A stretch of 64,000 nucleotides of DNA. Source: Enemella evansiae (GTDB lineage Bacteria; Pseudomonadota; Alphaproteobacteria; Rhodobacterales; Rhodobacteraceae). The position numbers were made by a program, and so were the translations under genes. Positions 61,774 to 64,000 of the stretch are shown here, in pieces (position 1 is the first letter of the stretch; every line of letters begins with the position of its first letter). The notes beneath the pieces are model-generated. The model saw nothing but the letters and a program-made list of their open reading frames with translations. It was not told the DNA's origin and did no database searches. Location: contig JAFKDC010000017.1 of the NCBI GenBank assembly GCA_017255395.1, positions 58,805-122,804 on the forward strand, written 5' to 3'.

Positions 61774-63678
61774 ATGAGCGATCCGGCGATTTACGGGACC
61801 GAAGAGCCGCTGGCGGTGCTGCGGCGGGTGGCGGTCGGGTCGCTGTCCTTCCTGTGGGGGCAGGAGGCGCTGCGGCAGATCCGCTGGCACGGGGTCGAGG
61901 TGGTGCGGGCCCTGGCCTGGCCGATCCGTGACGAAAGCTGGGGCACCTGGCCCGTCACCGTCGAAGAGGAGCAGCTGGAAGAGGGCGCGGGCTTTGCCGG
62001 GCGGCTGCGTTTTACCGTCGCGGAGGGCGCGCTGCGCTGCCTGCTGGAGGTGCGCGCCGAGGCGGGCGGGAGGCTGACCGCGCGGCTGACCATGGATCCG
62101 GGCGCCACGCCCTTCCGCACCAACCGCGCGGGCTTTACCGTGCTGCATCCGATCCGGGGCGTCGCGGGCGCGGATCTGACGGTCTCCCATTCCGACGGCA
62201 CGCAGGAGCAGACCGGTTTCCCGGCACTGATCTCGCCGGATCAGCCGGTCAAGGATATTGCCGGGCTGCGGCACACCGTGGCGGGTGTGGCGGTCGACAT
62301 CGCCTTTGGCGGCGAGGTCTTCGAGATGGAAGACCAGCGCAACTGGTCCGATGCCTCTTACAAGACCTATTGCGTGCCGCTGGTCCATCCCTTCGTTTAC
62401 ACGCTGGAGGCGCCGGTGACGCAGAGCGTGACGGTGACGCTGTCCGGCGCGGGCGACGGCGGCGCTGCGGCAGGGGGCGGGCGCGTCGCGCTGGCCCGCA
62501 CCGGCGCGCGGGCGCCGCAGATCGGGCTGGCGCTGGAGCCGGGCTGGGAGGCGCCGGAAAGCGCCCGGGACATCGCCGTGAAGACCGGCGTCGGGTGCCT
62601 GCTGGTGCGTCTGGCGGGCGTGCCGGATCCGGCTTTTCTGGCGATCGCCGCCAGCATGGCCGCGCGGCTGCGCGCCGAGGTCGATGTGGAGATCGTGACC
62701 GGCCCGAGGCCCGAGGCCGGTATCGCAGGGGCCGCCGACGCGCTGGCCGATGCCGGGCTGGCCCCGCGACGGGTGCTGGCGCTGCCCGAAGGCTACCTGG
62801 GCAGCCACCAGCCCAGCGGGCCCTGGCCCCGGGGCGCGACCCCTGCGGAGCTGTTGCCGATGCTGCGCCGGTCCTTCCCCATGGCAGAGATCGGCGGCGG
62901 CGTGATGACCAATTTCACCGAGCTGAACCGCTGCCGTCCCGACATGGCGCAGGCCGACTACCTGACCCATGGCAATACCGCGATCGTGCATGCGGGGGAC
63001 GACCTCTCGGTTCTCGAAACGCTGGAGTGCCTGCCGCAGATCTTCGAAAGCGCCGGGGCGCTGGCGGCGGGCAAGCCCTACCGTCTGGGCCTCGTGTCCA
63101 TCGGGATGCGGTCCAACCCCTATGGCGCCGATGTGGCCGCCAACCCGGCGCAGCTGCGCCGCACCATGGGCCGCGCGGACCCGCGCCACCGTGGCCTCTT
63201 CGGCACCGCCTGGGCGGTGGGTGTGCTGGCGGCGAGCGCGGGCAGCGCGGTGGCCTCGCTCTGCCTTGCCGCGCCCGCCGGTCCCTTTGGCGTGGCCGTC
63301 GCGGAACAGGATTATCCGCAGGCGGGCTACGATGGGCGCGCGGCGCAGGTCTATCCGCTGTTCCACGTGGTGGCAGAGGCCGCCGCGCTGGCCGGGGCGC
63401 CCCGCCTGGGTGTGAGCGGTCTGCCGGAGGGCGTCGTGGGCTATGCGGCGGACCGGGACGGGCTGCGGATGATGCTGGCCAACCTCGGTGCCGATGCGGC
63501 CTGTGTGACCCTGCCCGCCGAGGCAGAGGTGGCGCTGATGGACGCGGGCGCCTTCGAGGCCGCCACGGAGGATGCCGACTGGCTGGCCAGCGCGCCGCGC
63601 GAGAGACTGCGGGACGTGACGCTGCCGCCCTTCGCGGTGGCCTTCGCGCGGATTGCCGGGAGAGGGGCGGAGATGTGA
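61774..63678 (+). CDS. apnL: D-apionate lactonase-like protein
   Basis: The 634-residue protein resembles the ApnL family. The N-terminal beta-rich domain reads LRRVAVGSLSFLWGQEALRQIRWHGVEVVRALAWPIRDESWGTW, followed by LRCLLEVRAEAGGRLTARLTMDPGATPFRTNRAGFTVLHPIRGVAGADLTVSHSDG. A TIM-barrel-like region (from about 250, including GGGVMTNFTELNRCRPDMAQADYLTHGNTAIVHAGDDLSVLETLECLPQIFESAG) and a C-terminal beta domain follow. ApnL opens D-apionolactone to D-apionate in apiose degradation. No other apiose genes are visible; the IS element begins 89 bp downstream. The assignment is by recognition only, so moderate. Confidence 0.65.
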   Translation: MSDPAIYGTEEPLAVLRRVAVGSLSFLWGQEALRQIRWHGVEVVRALAWPIRDESWGTWPVTVEEEQLEEGAGFAGRLRFTVAEGALRCLLEVRAEAGGRLTARLTMDPGATPFRTNRAGFTVLHPIRGVAGADLTVSHSDGTQEQTGFPALISPDQPVKDIAGLRHTVAGVAVDIAFGGEVFEMEDQRNWSDASYKTYCVPLVHPFVYTLEAPVTQSVTVTLSGAGDGGAAAGGGRVALARTGARAPQIGLALEPGWEAPESARDIAVKTGVGCLLVRLAGVPDPAFLAIAASMAARLRAEVDVEIVTGPRPEAGIAGAADALADAGLAPRRVLALPEGYLGSHQPSGPWPRGATPAELLPMLRRSFPMAEIGGGVMTNFTELNRCRPDMAQADYLTHGNTAIVHAGDDLSVLETLECLPQIFESAGALAAGKPYRLGLVSIGMRSNPYGADVAANPAQLRRTMGRADPRHRGLFGTAWAVGVLAASAGSAVASLCLAAPAGPFGVAVAEQDYPQAGYDGRAAQVYPLFHVVAEAAALAGAPRLGVSGLPEGVVGYAADRDGLRMMLANLGADAACVTLPAEAEVALMDAGAFEAATEDADWLASAPRERLRDVTLPPFAVAFARIAGRGAEM

Positions 63679-63767
63679 CGGCCCGCCGTTGAGGCGGGGC
63701 GGCGGGTTGGGAAGGGGGGGGTCCCGACTTTCCGGGTCCCCCGCCGGAGATGTTGCCTACGTCGGTG

Positions 63768-64000
63768 GGCTTTGTTGCACAAATGGGATGAGGGATTCAC
63801 TGTTTGAATCCAGTGGGGTAGCAACGCTGCATGAGCAGTTGGTCCCCTACGAAGTACAAAACCAGAAACTGGCCTTCGTATAACACGGCGCTGAAGAAGC
63901 GCGGTTCGCTATCGATCTGGTTTGATCCTGAGATGTCGTGGCGTGCACTGCCGACAGGCAAGCGGGGGCGTCAGCCCGAGTTCAGCGACGCCGCGATCCA
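63768..64000 (+). mobile_element. IS5-family insertion sequence, left end (continues past the window)
   Basis: The element begins with the terminal inverted-repeat-like GGCTTTGTTGCACAAATG at 63768. A transposase gene starts 63 bases further in. Base composition changes here from GC-rich to more balanced DNA. The right end and target duplication are outside the window. Confidence 0.75.
63831..64000 (+). CDS. IS5-family transposase, N-terminal part
   Basis: The first 56 codons encode MSSWSPTKYKTRNWPSYNTA then LKKRGSLSIWFDPEMSWRALPTGKRGRQPEFSDAAI. This matches the N-terminus of IS5/IS903-type DDE transposases (YN.AL..RGSL..W.d....W). It runs off the right edge, so whether the full gene is intact cannot be judged. 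Confidence 0.85.
   Translation, partial: MSSWSPTKYKTRNWPSYNTALKKRGSLSIWFDPEMSWRALPTGKRGRQPEFSDAAI

Overview
The window is about 64 kb of GC-rich (roughly two-thirds G+C), densely coded DNA from an alphaproteobacterium. Gene content points to the Rhodobacteraceae, most likely a marine Roseobacter-group member: heterotetrameric sarcosine oxidase genes, three TRAP-transporter genes in each of two sets, a ChvE/GguAB sugar importer, a Hint/RTX secreted protein, CcmI and an FtsY with the long proline-rich N-terminus seen in the group. No rRNA, tRNA, CRISPR array or prophage was seen. The right edge enters an IS5-family insertion sequence.

Layout. 1-1835 (minus): DUF1289 protein fragment, ruvX, ccmI. 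2013-7888 (plus): sarcosine oxidase soxB, an extra small membrane-protein gene with its own terminator, then soxD-soxA-soxG. 7965-9070: small secreted protein and iron superoxide dismutase. 9378-12592: RarD-type permease overlapping tail-to-tail with a LOG-family gene, then a LysM surface protein. 12707-16179: Atm1-type ABC exporter, an intergenic 25-bp tandem repeat, a PuuD-type glutamine amidotransferase and a DCC thiol protein. 16344-23205 (minus): Hint/RTX protein, a two-subunit molybdenum hydroxylase and an AlkB-type monooxygenase. 23760-25886: lytic transglycosylase divergent from ftsY. 26124-31784 (minus): TRAP transporter, MarR regulator and acyl-CoA synthetase. 31985-35724: two histidine kinase/response regulator pairs.

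35901-46112 is a sugar region. ChvE-GguAB import an aldose, a Gfo/Idh dehydrogenase and an IlvD/Edd dehydratase act on it, and a DHDPS-fold dehydratase plus an aldehyde dehydrogenase take the 2-keto-3-deoxy acid to 2-oxoglutarate. The GguR-type LysR regulator is divergent from chvE. No lactonase is present inside the cluster. 46379-52078 (minus) holds a QuiC/QsuB-type 3-dehydroshikimate dehydratase and the split pqiA-pqiA-pqiB-pqiC set.

52324-61404 is the most interesting block: an iron-dependent alcohol dehydrogenase, an aldehyde dehydrogenase, a glutamine-synthetase-like ligase, a complete TRAP transporter and an N-formylglutamate-amidohydrolase-family enzyme, all on one strand. An RpiR regulator is divergent, with a near-perfect 19-bp palindrome between it and the operon. 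The set reads as uptake, gamma-glutamylation, two oxidations and hydrolysis of an amino alcohol (ethanolamine-like). After it come a D-apionate-lactonase-like gene and the IS5-type element.

Many intergenic gaps carry copies of one short repeat family, a GC hairpin and/or a core resembling GAGGTATTTGGAAGACC..AGAAG. Most copies lie just downstream of genes.
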